Positions 51,864 through 60,118 of a stretch of DNA of 64,000 bases are shown piece after piece. Below the pieces are notes generated by a model, which ran no database searches, had not been told where the DNA came from, and saw only the letters and a list, made by a program, of their open reading frames with translations. Position numbers and translations under genes: made by a program. Source of the stretch: Alistipes sp. (lineage in GTDB: Bacteria; Bacillota; Clostridia; Oscillospirales; Ruminococcaceae). The stretch lies in the NCBI GenBank assembly GCA_023667265.1, contig JAMPAJ010000004.1, positions 43,243-107,242 on the forward strand. Reading direction: 5' to 3'. The first letter of the stretch is position 1. Every line of letters starts with the position of its first letter.

Positions 51864-52879
51864 AGGAGCTGCTTAAAGAGCTGTGTATGCTGAACGGCGT
51901 TTCCGGCGACGAATCCGGAGTTCGCAAGTACATAGCCGGAAAAATAAAGGACAAATGCGAAATATCCGTGGATGCCCTCGGCAATCTCATCTGCTTCTGC
52001 CCGGGCAAAAGACCTGCCTCAAAGAAGCTCATGATCTGCGCCCACATGGACGAGGTCGGCTTCATCGTCACCTATATCCGGGAGGACGGCACGCTCTGCT
52101 TCGGCGAAGTGGGCGGCATCGACCCGTCGGTCATCCTCGGCAGGCAGGTCAGCGTCGGAAAAAATCACATAAACGGCGTGGTCGGCTCGACCGCCATTCA
52201 TAACCTTTCAAAGGAACAGCGCGAGCAGCCGCCTAAAATCGACGATATGTACATCGACATCGGCGCGGATTCCCGTGAAGAAGCCGAAAAGTACGTTAGT
52301 CTGGGCGACCCGGTATATTTCAGCCCGGAGTTTACAGAGCTGGGAGAACGCTGCGTAAAATCGAAAGCTATCGACGACCGCGCCGGCTGCGCAATGATGA
52401 TAAAGCTTATCCTGGAAAAGCCTGAATACGACACATATTTCGTGTTCAACGTCCAGGAGGAGATCGGTCTGCGCGGCTCTCGGGTCAGCGCATTCAGCGT
52501 TTCTCCGGATTTTGCGATCGTTCTGGAGGCTACGACTGCCGCAGATATCGACGGTGTTTCAGGTCAGAAACGCGTCTGCGCTCTGGGTGACGGACCTGTC
52601 GTGGGCTTCATGGACAGGAGCACGGTCTACGACAAGGAGCTGTACCGCCTCGCCTTCGACACCGCAAAGGAGCTGGACATTCCCTGTCAGACAAAGACAA
52701 TGATAGCCGGCGGAAACGACAGCGGAGCAATACACCTCAGCGGCAAGGGCGTGCGCACCATAGCCGTTTCCGTACCGTGCCGATATCTGCACAGCCCCTC
52801 CTGCGTCATCGACAAGTCAGACCTTGAAAGCTCACTTGCACTTGTAAGAGTCCTTGCCCGGAAGGTGCATGAGCTATGA
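51860..52879 (+). CDS. M42 family metallo-aminopeptidase, copy 2
   Basis: 339 residues. Motifs ICAHMDEVGFIV, KAIDDRAGCAMM, NVQEEIGLRGS and a HSPSCVIDKSDLESS end. The match to canonical M42 is better than copy 1 (HMDE versus HIDQ). The two proteins differ too much to be a recent duplication. Start overlaps the upstream stop and its own stop overlaps the GNAT start, each by 4 nt. Confidence 0.92.
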   Translation: MKELLKELCMLNGVSGDESGVRKYIAGKIKDKCEISVDALGNLICFCPGKRPASKKLMICAHMDEVGFIVTYIREDGTLCFGEVGGIDPSVILGRQVSVGKNHINGVVGSTAIHNLSKEQREQPPKIDDMYIDIGADSREEAEKYVSLGDPVYFSPEFTELGERCVKSKAIDDRAGCAMMIKLILEKPEYDTYFVFNVQEEIGLRGSRVSAFSVSPDFAIVLEATTAADIDGVSGQKRVCALGDGPVVGFMDRSTVYDKELYRLAFDTAKELDIPCQTKTMIAGGNDSGAIHLSGKGVRTIAVSVPCRYLHSPSCVIDKSDLESSLALVRVLARKVHEL

Positions 52880-53679
52880 TAAAGCTGATAAAAAGCGAAG
52901 AAGAGCTGGACAGACAGCTTCTTATGAAAACTCTTTCGGGTAGAAAGCTCCTCGCCTATATGAAGGCATACGGTCCGGGCTACGATTTCTGCCGGTTCTA
53001 CAGGGTAACAGGCGCGGAAAAGGGCTGCGGATTCATGTTCATCATCAACTCCACCCTGATAATCTGCACCGACGGCTGCATCGAGGACACCGAGGAGATC
53101 GAAATTTTCATCAACATGAACCTGCCCTTCCGCGTGGAGGGCGACAGCAGCCTGCTGAAAAAAATCTCCGGGAAAATGGAGGACAGCGGACGTTATCAGG
53201 TGCTGAACAGAACCATTTTTGAGCTTGTTCCCGACGAAAGCAGCTATAAATTCGCGGAGGAGTTCGTGAATATGGATCCGTATCTGCCGGATGTGTACAA
53301 AATTTTAAGCGAGGGATTCCCGAATATTGCGGATTTTTCTCTGTGGTACACCGATACCTCCCACCGCTGCCGCCACGGAATAAGCCGGGTATTCACCTAT
53401 CGCGAAAGCACTACTGCATCCGTGATCTTCGACATCGGCGACCAGGTGCTCATCGGGCAGGTGGCAACAAAGCTCTCGGCACGAGGAAGCGGCTATGCGC
53501 GGGAGTTTCTGAAATGGCTGGCGCTGTTCCTCAACAACCTGGGAAAGCGCGCATTTCTGCTTGCCCTGGACGTTCGGGTCAGTTTTTACCGCGAGATCGG
53601 ATTCAAAGAAATTGAAAGGGAGATCGTCCTTGAACGCGTTGACGTTGAAAAGGAGAACGTCAGCAAGGGCGAACTTTAA
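52876..53679 (+). CDS. GNAT-family N-acetyltransferase with extra N-terminal domain
   Basis: 267 residues. The C-terminal half is GNAT-like: IGQVATKLSARGSGYAREFLKWLALFL holds the acetyl-CoA loop, ending in DVRVSFYREIGFKEIERE. The N-terminal half (RKLLAYMKAYGPGYDFCRFYRV) is a second, less clear fold, as in two-domain GNATs. Substrate unknown. Its position between aminopeptidase and PLP-enzyme genes suggests amino-acid or peptide modification. Confidence 0.8.
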   Translation: MIKLIKSEEELDRQLLMKTLSGRKLLAYMKAYGPGYDFCRFYRVTGAEKGCGFMFIINSTLIICTDGCIEDTEEIEIFINMNLPFRVEGDSSLLKKISGKMEDSGRYQVLNRTIFELVPDESSYKFAEEFVNMDPYLPDVYKILSEGFPNIADFSLWYTDTSHRCRHGISRVFTYRESTTASVIFDIGDQVLIGQVATKLSARGSGYAREFLKWLALFLNNLGKRAFLLALDVRVSFYREIGFKEIEREIVLERVDVEKENVSKGEL

Positions 53680-53691
53680 CAGGAGAAAATT

Positions 53692-54960
53692 ATGAATAAG
53701 GATATTTGCAAAATATACGATTTTCCGCCGGAGCTTATGGAAATGGCTGAGCAGGCGGAAAAAAACTGCGCCGAGGCGTTCGGCAGAATCGAAAAAACCG
53801 CGGAATACTGCGGTGCAAAGGTTCTCAAGGCATTTTCGGACAACCGCGTAAGCGAGCCCTGCTTCTACGGCTCGACCGGCTACGGCTACGGCGACGTGGG
53901 AAGAGAGGTCATCGACAGGGTTTTCGCCCAGGCGCTCGGTACGGAGGACGCTCTCGTCCGCTTCAATTTCGTCTCGGGAACTCACGCCCTGAGCACCGCC
54001 CTCTTCGGCGTTCTCCGGACAGGCGACAAGATGGTTTCGGTCACCGGAAAGCCCTACGACACCCTTGAAGAGGTCATCGGCATTGCCGGAGAAAAGGGAA
54101 ACGGCTCGTTGGCGGACTATGGTGTGGAATACGGTCAGGTGGATCTGCTCGAGGACGGTACGCCCGATCTCGACGGCATATGCGAGGCTGTCAAGGGCGC
54201 AAAGGTCGCCTATATCCAGCGTTCCCGCGGCTATTCCCTGAGACCTGCATTTACCGTTGCTGACATTGAAAAAATGGTTCAGGCAATTAAAAAAGGTGAA
54301 CCGGAGGCTGTCATCATCGTTGACAACTGCTACGGCGAATTTGTCGAGGAGCGCGAGCCCTCGGAGGTTGGAGCAGACCTTATCATCGGCTCGCTCATCA
54401 AAAACGGCGGCGGCGGAATCGCCCGTACAGGCGGATATATCGCCGGACGCGCAGACCTTGTAGAGCTGTGCTCCTACCGCCTCACCTGCGTGGGCATGGG
54501 CAAGGAGGTTGGCTGTACCCTTGGCATGAACCGCGAAATGCTGCTGGGACTTTTCTTTGCTCCGGACGTTGTGGCTGCGGCGATAAAAACATCCGCCTTT
54601 GCCAGCGAGCTTTTCACCATGATGGGCTACGCCTGCTCTCCGCGTAAGGACGACAGCCGCGGCGACATCATAACCGCGATACAGCTTGGAGACGAGGAGC
54701 GCCTCACCGCGTTCTGCCGCGGTATCCAGAAGGGCGCGCCTGTGGACTCCTTCCTGACACCCGAGCCATGGGATATGCCGGGCTATACAAGCAAGGTCAT
54801 CATGGCTGCCGGAGCATTTACAATGGGCGCTTCCATCGAGCTTTCCGCCGACGCTCCTATCCGCGAGCCCTATGCGGTATGGATGCAGGGCGGCATCACC
54901 TATACAAGCGGAAAATTAGGCGTTATGCTTGCCGCCTGCGAAATGCTGAAGCTGAAATAA
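53692..54960 (+). CDS. Methionine gamma-lyase-family (aluminium-resistance type) PLP enzyme
   Basis: 422 residues. Cys/Met-metabolism fold of the Met_gamma_lyase family found in Firmicutes: FVSGTHALSTALFGVLR, YIQRSRGYSLRP, VDNCYGEFVEEREP and the PLP-binding lysine K237 (IGSLIKNGGGGIA). Often annotated as an aluminium resistance protein; the real reaction is uncertain, probably breakdown of sulphur amino acids or a cystathionine-type lyase. AGGAG lies before the ATG; it follows the GNAT gene by 12 nt and is the last gene of the operon. An AT-rich inverted repeat at 54968-54986 follows. Confidence 0.9.
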   Translation: MNKDICKIYDFPPELMEMAEQAEKNCAEAFGRIEKTAEYCGAKVLKAFSDNRVSEPCFYGSTGYGYGDVGREVIDRVFAQALGTEDALVRFNFVSGTHALSTALFGVLRTGDKMVSVTGKPYDTLEEVIGIAGEKGNGSLADYGVEYGQVDLLEDGTPDLDGICEAVKGAKVAYIQRSRGYSLRPAFTVADIEKMVQAIKKGEPEAVIIVDNCYGEFVEEREPSEVGADLIIGSLIKNGGGGIARTGGYIAGRADLVELCSYRLTCVGMGKEVGCTLGMNREMLLGLFFAPDVVAAAIKTSAFASELFTMMGYACSPRKDDSRGDIITAIQLGDEERLTAFCRGIQKGAPVDSFLTPEPWDMPGYTSKVIMAAGAFTMGASIELSADAPIREPYAVWMQGGITYTSGKLGVMLAACEMLKLK

Positions 54961-55035
54961 GGTTACAAAATAATTACAAATTATTTCTATTTGAATACAA
55001 ATTCGACTTTATTTGTTTCATATTTGATTAAACGG

Positions 55036-55064
55036 TTGACTTTTTCTGTAAATACTGGTACAAT
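55036..55064 (+). promoter_or_regulatory. Sigma-A promoter of the pseudokinase gene
   Basis: TTGACT (55036-55041), 17-nt spacer, TACAAT (55059-55064). Confidence 0.75.
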
Positions 55065-55114
55065 TAAAGTGTAGCCGTGTGGCTGCTATATATTATTACA
55101 AAGGAGGAGCTGCT

Positions 55115-57091
55115 TTGGGAGAACGTAGATTCTGCTACAGATGTATGGAAAAATACGACATGGATCAGCACATCTGTCCCCACTGCGGGTTCGACGACAG
55201 AACACCCAGCAATCCAATGTATATCGCCCCCGGCGCTGTCCTGCGCGACAGATACCTCGTCGGCGAGCTTCTGGAGTACAACGGCGAAGGAGCTACTTAT
55301 ATCGGTCAGGATCTTTCAACAGACTGCAAAGTCCTGCTGAGAGAATATATGCCGATAAATTTCTGTACCCGTGTAAAAAACAAGGCGACTATCAGTGTAA
55401 ATTATAACAATCTGGCGAAATACAAGGCTTTTATGGCTGAGTATACCGAGCTTAACAAATCACTTGCAAGGCTGCGGAACAACTCAAACATAAATCCTAT
55501 TCTTGATATGTTTGCTGATAATAACACTACATATACGGTATTCGAGTATATCGAGGGCATTAAAATGCTCGATTTTCTCAAGGATAACGCCGGCGAGCTG
55601 AGCTGGGAACAGGTCTCAAAGCTGTTTCCCACGCTGTTTACAACTATCGGCATACTCCACAATGCCGGAATCATCCACCGGGCTATAAGTCCGGAAACCG
55701 TTTTCATCACGACCAAGGGCGAGCTGAAGCTTTCCTCTTTCTGCATTTCAGCCGTGAGAACTGCCGACGCAGGACTGGAATATGAGCTTTACAAGGGCTA
55801 TGCCGCTCCGGAGCAGTATTCCGCAAGCAGCAGCAGCCGTCAGGGCTCCTGGACAGACGTTTACGGCGTGTGCGCACTGCTCTACCGCTCGCTGACTGGC
55901 TGTATGCCGGTGGATTCCCTGAGCCGTATGAAGCACGACGATCTCTGCGAGCCTGCAATGCTCAATTCCGGTATTCCGGAGCACGTCTCAAAAACTATTA
56001 TGGACGGTATGCGTCTTAACGGCAGCGACAGAATACAGACTATCACCGAGCTCGTTACAAAGCTCTTCGAGCAGCCGGTGCAGGTGAAGCACGTAGTTCC
56101 GATCCGCGACCATTCCGCCGAGGAATACCGCGAGCCCGAGCATTATGAAGAACGCAGGACTGCTCCGCCTCCGGAGCCTGTAGAGTATCGGCAGCCGGAA
56201 TACCGACAGCCCGAACGTGAGATCAGACAGAGAGAGCGTCGGCGCGTTGAGGAGGAAGAACAGGTAAATACCGTGGACAGACTTAAGGTCCCTGTCATCA
56301 TCGGCATCCTTCTCCTGGCGATACTGCTTATCATAGGCGTTTTCATTATGAATGTACTGAGCCCCTCCACTGATGACGACGAGTCGTTTTCAAAGAGCAC
56401 CAGCGTTCACAGCGACGACGAGGCTGACCCCGACGCTACAGACAGCGACGGCGACACGGAAGTGCCCGACCTTATCGGAGATTTCCTGGAGCTCACGGAG
56501 AAAAATTACAGCGAATATTTCAGGTTCGAGATCACCGAGGTGTACAACGATGAAGCAGGTATGGACGTTATCATCGGACAGGAGCCTGAGCCGGGAACGT
56601 TTGTTCCTCAGGGCAGCACCATAAAAATTACTGTAAGCAAGGGCAAGGAAGGCGGCACTATCCCCGATTATTCGGGACTTACGCTGTCGCAGTACGAAAA
56701 TAAGCTGAAAGAAGCCGGTATCACCAACTACTCCAAGGTAGAATCCTCGAATATGAACGGCTCGCCCGACAGCATTTCGTCTCTCCAGGTCAACGGCATC
56801 GTTGTAAAGCCCGGTGACTATTTCAGCAATAAGGACGGCAAGAAGCTCATCATCTACTACATTCCGGAGGGTGCGGTGGTTCAGGCAACCGTCGGAGCTA
56901 CAGAGGCTTCAACAGAAGCAGCTACCCAGGCAGCTACAGAATCTCAGACGCAGCCCGTCACGGAAGCGCCTACAGAGCCCCCATATGTTGAGCCTACTGA
57001 GCCGCCATATGTTGAGCCAACCGAGCCTCCCTATGTAGACCCCAACCAGGGCGAATACGGCAGACCCGGCGAATTTGAAACATGGAACTGA
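55115..57091 (+). CDS. PASTA-domain serine/threonine pseudokinase
   Basis: 658 residues. TTG start at 55115, set by AAGGAGG (55101-55107). Zinc ribbon at the N-terminus (CYRCMEKY ... CPHCG), kinase-like domain (about 40-300), Glu/Arg-rich linker, one membrane helix (392-415, VPVIIGILLLAILLIIGVF), two PASTA-like extracellular domains and a Thr/Glu/Pro-rich tail with TEPPYVEP repeats. Catalytic positions are lost: the beta-3 Lys is R76 (VLLREY), the HRD Asp is A190 (IIHRAISPETVF), and DFG is S208-F209-C210. The kinase fold therefore probably serves as a wall-sensing scaffold. Monocistronic, with promoter and terminator. Confidence 0.9.
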   Translation: MGERRFCYRCMEKYDMDQHICPHCGFDDRTPSNPMYIAPGAVLRDRYLVGELLEYNGEGATYIGQDLSTDCKVLLREYMPINFCTRVKNKATISVNYNNLAKYKAFMAEYTELNKSLARLRNNSNINPILDMFADNNTTYTVFEYIEGIKMLDFLKDNAGELSWEQVSKLFPTLFTTIGILHNAGIIHRAISPETVFITTKGELKLSSFCISAVRTADAGLEYELYKGYAAPEQYSASSSSRQGSWTDVYGVCALLYRSLTGCMPVDSLSRMKHDDLCEPAMLNSGIPEHVSKTIMDGMRLNGSDRIQTITELVTKLFEQPVQVKHVVPIRDHSAEEYREPEHYEERRTAPPPEPVEYRQPEYRQPEREIRQRERRRVEEEEQVNTVDRLKVPVIIGILLLAILLIIGVFIMNVLSPSTDDDESFSKSTSVHSDDEADPDATDSDGDTEVPDLIGDFLELTEKNYSEYFRFEITEVYNDEAGMDVIIGQEPEPGTFVPQGSTIKITVSKGKEGGTIPDYSGLTLSQYENKLKEAGITNYSKVESSNMNGSPDSISSLQVNGIVVKPGDYFSNKDGKKLIIYYIPEGAVVQATVGATEASTEAATQAATESQTQPVTEAPTEPPYVEPTEPPYVEPTEPPYVDPNQGEYGRPGEFETWN

Positions 57092-57100
57092 TAAAAACCA

Positions 57101-57125
57101 AAGGACTGCTGCGGCAGTCCTTTTT
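57101..57125 (+). terminator. Terminator of the pseudokinase gene
   Basis: GGACTGC / GCAGTCC with loop TGCG and a run of T (57121-57125). Confidence 0.85.
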
Positions 57126-57131
57126 CATAAA

Positions 57132-57172
57132 AATAAAGGGATTCCGACTGTACAAGACCGGAATCCCTTTTA
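57132..57172 (-). terminator. Terminator of the glgA operon
   Basis: Stem AAAGGGATTCC / GGAATCCCTTT; on the minus strand a T-rich tail (ATTTTTATG) follows. Confidence 0.75.
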
Positions 57173-57175
57173 TCG

Positions 57176-57430
57176 TCATTCGATGTATTTTTCCTCCAGC
57201 CACTTTATCATGGCGTCGAAGCCCTCCTGTGTGCGGTCGAACTCCTGCTCGTTCTCAATAGAGGCCTTTTCCGAGCACAATTTACCGTGCCAGGTCAGGG
57301 CTTTCAGAGTCTCGGAGGTTTTCACCTTATAGGAAAACTCGCCTTTGCTGCCGGAGTAATCGTTTCCGCTGTCGAAATAATAGAACTTCGGAATATCAAA
57401 AACCGCGGAAACACTGGTTTTTTCGGACAC
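57176..57430 (-). CDS. Small hypothetical protein
   Basis: 84 residues, start GTG 57430, decided by AGGAGGAGG (57438-57446) 7 nt upstream; longer readings overlap the HAD gene. Predicted soluble with beta strands (FYYFDSG, GEFSYKVKTSETLKAL) and a C-terminal helix (EGFDAMIKWLEEKYIE). The GTG lies next to the HAD gene stop, so the two are coupled. No family recognised. Confidence 0.65.
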   Translation of the reverse strand: MSEKTSVSAVFDIPKFYYFDSGNDYSGSKGEFSYKVKTSETLKALTWHGKLCSEKASIENEQEFDRTQEGFDAMIKWLEEKYIE

Positions 57431-57431
57431 T

Positions 57432-58097
57432 CTACATCCTCCTCCTGAAAAAATCCTCCGCCTGCTCCAGATCGCGGTAAACACCGCTGAGCAGCGGCAG
57501 AAGCTCCTCCTCCGGCTCGGTCATATCCGGGATCATTACAGCCTTGCAGCCTGCGGAGCTTGCAGAAATTATGCCGTTGGGCGAATCTTCAAACGCAGCG
57601 CACTCCCCCGGTTCAAGCCCGAGAGCCTTTGCCGCAGTCAGGTATATATCAGGATCAGGCTTGCCGATCTTCACCATATCGCCGCAGATAACAGCGTCAA
57701 AGCAGTCTGCCGCACCGATTTTTTCCAGGTACAGCAGAGTCCTGCTCCGCTGGGTAGACGTTGCAACGGCAAGCTTTATCCCGTTTTCTTTCAGAAAATC
57801 CAGCAGGTGAAACATACCCTTTTTGACCTCGATGCCATGCTTCTCGATGTGAGCTGTGATGTACTCTGTCCGACGGCTGCGCACCTCCTCGGTAGGGAAG
57901 TCCTCGCCGAAAAAGCTTTTCAGCTTCGGTATGGAATATGTTCTGGAAAGGCTGCGGATGGCAAAAACGTGCTCATCCTGCATATCATAGCCGAAATCGG
58001 CTGCTGCCTTTTTCCAGTATTTCAGGTACAGCTTTTCCGTGTCGATGAGGAGACCGTCCATATCGAAAATAGCGCCTTTGATTTTATATACGCTCAT
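57432..58097 (-). CDS. HAD-superfamily phosphatase / beta-phosphoglucomutase-like protein
   Basis: 221 residues. HAD motifs: FDMDGLLIDTE (motif I), VATSTQRSR (II), KIGKPDPDIY (III) and FEDSPNGIISASSAG (IV). This is the subfamily of sugar-phosphate phosphatases and beta-phosphoglucomutases; the exact substrate is unclear. The start follows the glgA stop by one base, with GGTGA straddling it, so it is translationally coupled to glycogen synthase. Confidence 0.88.
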   Translation of the reverse strand: MSVYKIKGAIFDMDGLLIDTEKLYLKYWKKAAADFGYDMQDEHVFAIRSLSRTYSIPKLKSFFGEDFPTEEVRSRRTEYITAHIEKHGIEVKKGMFHLLDFLKENGIKLAVATSTQRSRTLLYLEKIGAADCFDAVICGDMVKIGKPDPDIYLTAAKALGLEPGECAAFEDSPNGIISASSAGCKAVMIPDMTEPEEELLPLLSGVYRDLEQAEDFFRRRM

Positions 58098-58098
58098 A

Positions 58099-59553
58099 TC
58101 ACCAGTTTATCATCCAGCTGTACATACCCTCGTATTGCAGAGCAGAGCTGTTCCATGAGAAATCAGCCTCCATGCCGCGCTTGACCATAGCGTCCCACTC
58201 CTCGCGGTGATCGTAGTAAACGCTCTTGGAGTAGTTTATCACGCCAAGCATTTCCTCGGCATTGTAATTTGCAAAGGAGAAGCCTGTTCCCGTACCGTCA
58301 AACTCGTTGTAGGGCATGACTGTGTCCTTCAGACCGCCTGTCTCACGAACTATCGGCACTGTGCCGTATCTCAGCGAGATAAGCTGCGTAAGACCACAGG
58401 GCTCGAACAGCGACGGCATGAGCATAGCATCCGCGGCGGCATAGAGCTTATGGGCAAGCTCGTCGGAATAGAGGATATTTGCCGAAACTCTCTCCGGGTA
58501 CTTCCACTGATAATGCTTGAACATATTCTCGTATCTGGGGTCGCCTGTTCCGATAACGACAAACTGCGTGTTTTCGTCGCAGATACGCTCGATGGCGTAA
58601 TTCACAAGGTCGAGACCCTTCTGGTCAGTAAGCCGGGAAATAATGGCTATCATATACTTGCTCTTATCTACCGGAAGACCGAGCTGCGCCTGAAGCTTTT
58701 CCTTGTTTTCAGCCTTTTTCTTCTTGAAATTCTTCGAGCTGAACTCGGCAAAGATCTGCTTATCGTTGGCAGGGTCGAACACCTTATAGTCGATTCCGTT
58801 CACGATTCCGCGGAGGGACGCGCTTCTTGCACGGAGAAGTCCGTCAAGCTGCTCGCCGTAGAAAGGATATTTAATCTCCTCGGCATATGTCTCGGAAACA
58901 GTGGTGATATAGTCTGCATAGACCAGACCGCCCTTGAGCATATTTGCGTCCTTGTTGAACTCCAGCTTATCCGGCGTGAACATATAGTCCGGAAGAGCGG
59001 TGTTGTACTTGAAGGACTCGATGTCCCATACGCCCTGGAATTTCAGGTTGTGGATAGTCATAATTGACTTTGTTGAGCTGTAGAAAGGATTTGTGGCAAA
59101 GGCTGAGTGCAGGAAAACCGGGATAAGCGAAGCCTGCCAGTCGTGACAGTGGATAATGTCCGGGCGGAATCCGACAACGGGCATAATTGCGAGAACAGCC
59201 TTGCAGAAGAAGGTGAACCGCTCGATATCCCATTTCAGGTCGGAGGAATAGGGCTGGTCGCACTTGAAGTAATACTCGTTATCAACGAAATAGAACTTGA
59301 TGCCGTTGTATTCGTACTCCATTATGCCGACGTGAACGCCGTTTGTACGCATACCGTAGTCCATGTAGAAGTGTGTGACGTACTTGAAGTTGTCGCGGAA
59401 CTTCGGGGGTATGCAGGTGTAATAGGGCATAATTACCCGAACATCGAACTCATCCTTGTTGATATACTGAGGCAGAGCGCCGCAGACATCGGCAAGACCG
59501 CCTGTTTTTATGAACGGAACACATTCCGAAGCAGCAAATAAAATGTTTTTCAT
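58099..59553 (-). CDS. glgA: Glycogen synthase (ADP-glucose type)
   Basis: 484 residues, GT5 family. N-terminal KTGGLADVCGALP (ADP-glucose binding), HCHDWQASLIPVFL, GIVNGIDYKVFDP, ISRLTDQKGLDL and the C-terminal PSLFEPCGLTQLISLRYGTVPIVRETGGL. It extends alpha-1,4-glucan from ADP-glucose. AAGGAG is upstream of the ATG and a 17-nt-spaced promoter lies at 59622-59650. glgC, glgD and glgB are not in the window. Confidence 0.95.
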   Translation of the reverse strand: MKNILFAASECVPFIKTGGLADVCGALPQYINKDEFDVRVIMPYYTCIPPKFRDNFKYVTHFYMDYGMRTNGVHVGIMEYEYNGIKFYFVDNEYYFKCDQPYSSDLKWDIERFTFFCKAVLAIMPVVGFRPDIIHCHDWQASLIPVFLHSAFATNPFYSSTKSIMTIHNLKFQGVWDIESFKYNTALPDYMFTPDKLEFNKDANMLKGGLVYADYITTVSETYAEEIKYPFYGEQLDGLLRARSASLRGIVNGIDYKVFDPANDKQIFAEFSSKNFKKKKAENKEKLQAQLGLPVDKSKYMIAIISRLTDQKGLDLVNYAIERICDENTQFVVIGTGDPRYENMFKHYQWKYPERVSANILYSDELAHKLYAAADAMLMPSLFEPCGLTQLISLRYGTVPIVRETGGLKDTVMPYNEFDGTGTGFSFANYNAEEMLGVINYSKSVYYDHREEWDAMVKRGMEADFSWNSSALQYEGMYSWMINW

Positions 59554-59621
59554 GCTGTCAACTCCTTGATAATTAATTCTGTTGTAAAAGCCGGAGAGCG
59601 TAACTCCAACTCCTCTATTAT

Positions 59622-59650
59622 ATTATACACCAAATATTCCGAATAGTCAA
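59622..59650 (-). promoter_or_regulatory. Sigma-A promoter of glgA
   Basis: Minus strand TTGACT (59645-59650), 17-nt spacer, TATAAT (59622-59627). Confidence 0.8.
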
Positions 59651-59689
59651 GAGAAAAATTATAAAAAATCACTAAGGCGGCGGCGGAGA

Positions 59690-59770
59690 GCCCCCGGCGG
59701 CGAGTCGCCGCTGACAGGTCACGTGACCGCGAGTACCTCGCTGATATTTTGTGCTGGCGTAGTTTTCTCC
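59690..59770 (+). repeat. Isolated module Q copy F
   Basis: GGAGAGCCCCCGG, then CGGCGAGTCGCCG (an extra hairpin), TCACGTGA (59718-59725), GCGAG / CTCGC and CGTAGTTTTCTCCGCG. No P module adjoins it. This shows Q exists independently of P. Confidence 0.72.
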
Positions 59771-59791
59771 GCGAATTGAAGAAATTAATTG

Positions 59792-59859
59792 TGTAGCGTG
59801 CCGTGTTCGTTCAAGATTTGGAGAAACACAAGGCAGACACGGCACGCCGTGTCCCTACA
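59792..59859. repeat. Small inverted-repeat element of MITE type
   Basis: TGTAGCGTGCCGTGT at one end and ACACGGCACGC, then CGTGTCCCTACA, at the other, enclosing about 30 nt. The palindrome ACACGGC / GCCGTGT next to a GGGAC-type end recalls small GTAGGG-ended repeats common in Firmicute genomes. No coding content. Confidence 0.5.
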
Positions 59860-59941
59860 TAATGGTATTTTTTATTGCATTTAGCATAAATTTTTCAAGT
59901 TTTTTTCATGCGGAAGCCCTGTGGCTCTATAAAAAAATAGC

Positions 59942-60000
59942 TTGCAATTCATCATACAATATGGTATAAGCGGAGAGCCTCCGCTGGCGATTTCGCGTTA
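59942..60000 (+). promoter_or_regulatory. Promoter-like sequence followed by a Q fragment
   Basis: TTGCAA (59942-59947), 17-nt spacer, TATAAG (59965-59970), then GCGGAG / CTCCGC (a Q1-like hairpin) and CTGGCGATTTCGCG, the start of Q. It resembles the pcrA promoter 94 bp downstream. The rest of 59554-60118 holds the items listed and no gene. Confidence 0.45.
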
Positions 60001-60035
60001 AATATACTTTTGTTTAAAATTTATCTCCGCGTGGG

Positions 60036-60064
60036 TTGCAATTTTCCAGATTATATGGTATAAT
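60036..60064 (+). promoter_or_regulatory. Sigma-A promoter of pcrA
   Basis: TTGCAA (60036-60041), 17-nt spacer, TATAAT (60059-60064). Confidence 0.75.
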
Positions 60065-60118
60065 TATTGTATCTGAGTATATTAAGTATTTTGTGATACA
60101 ATTGGAGAAGATCATTTT

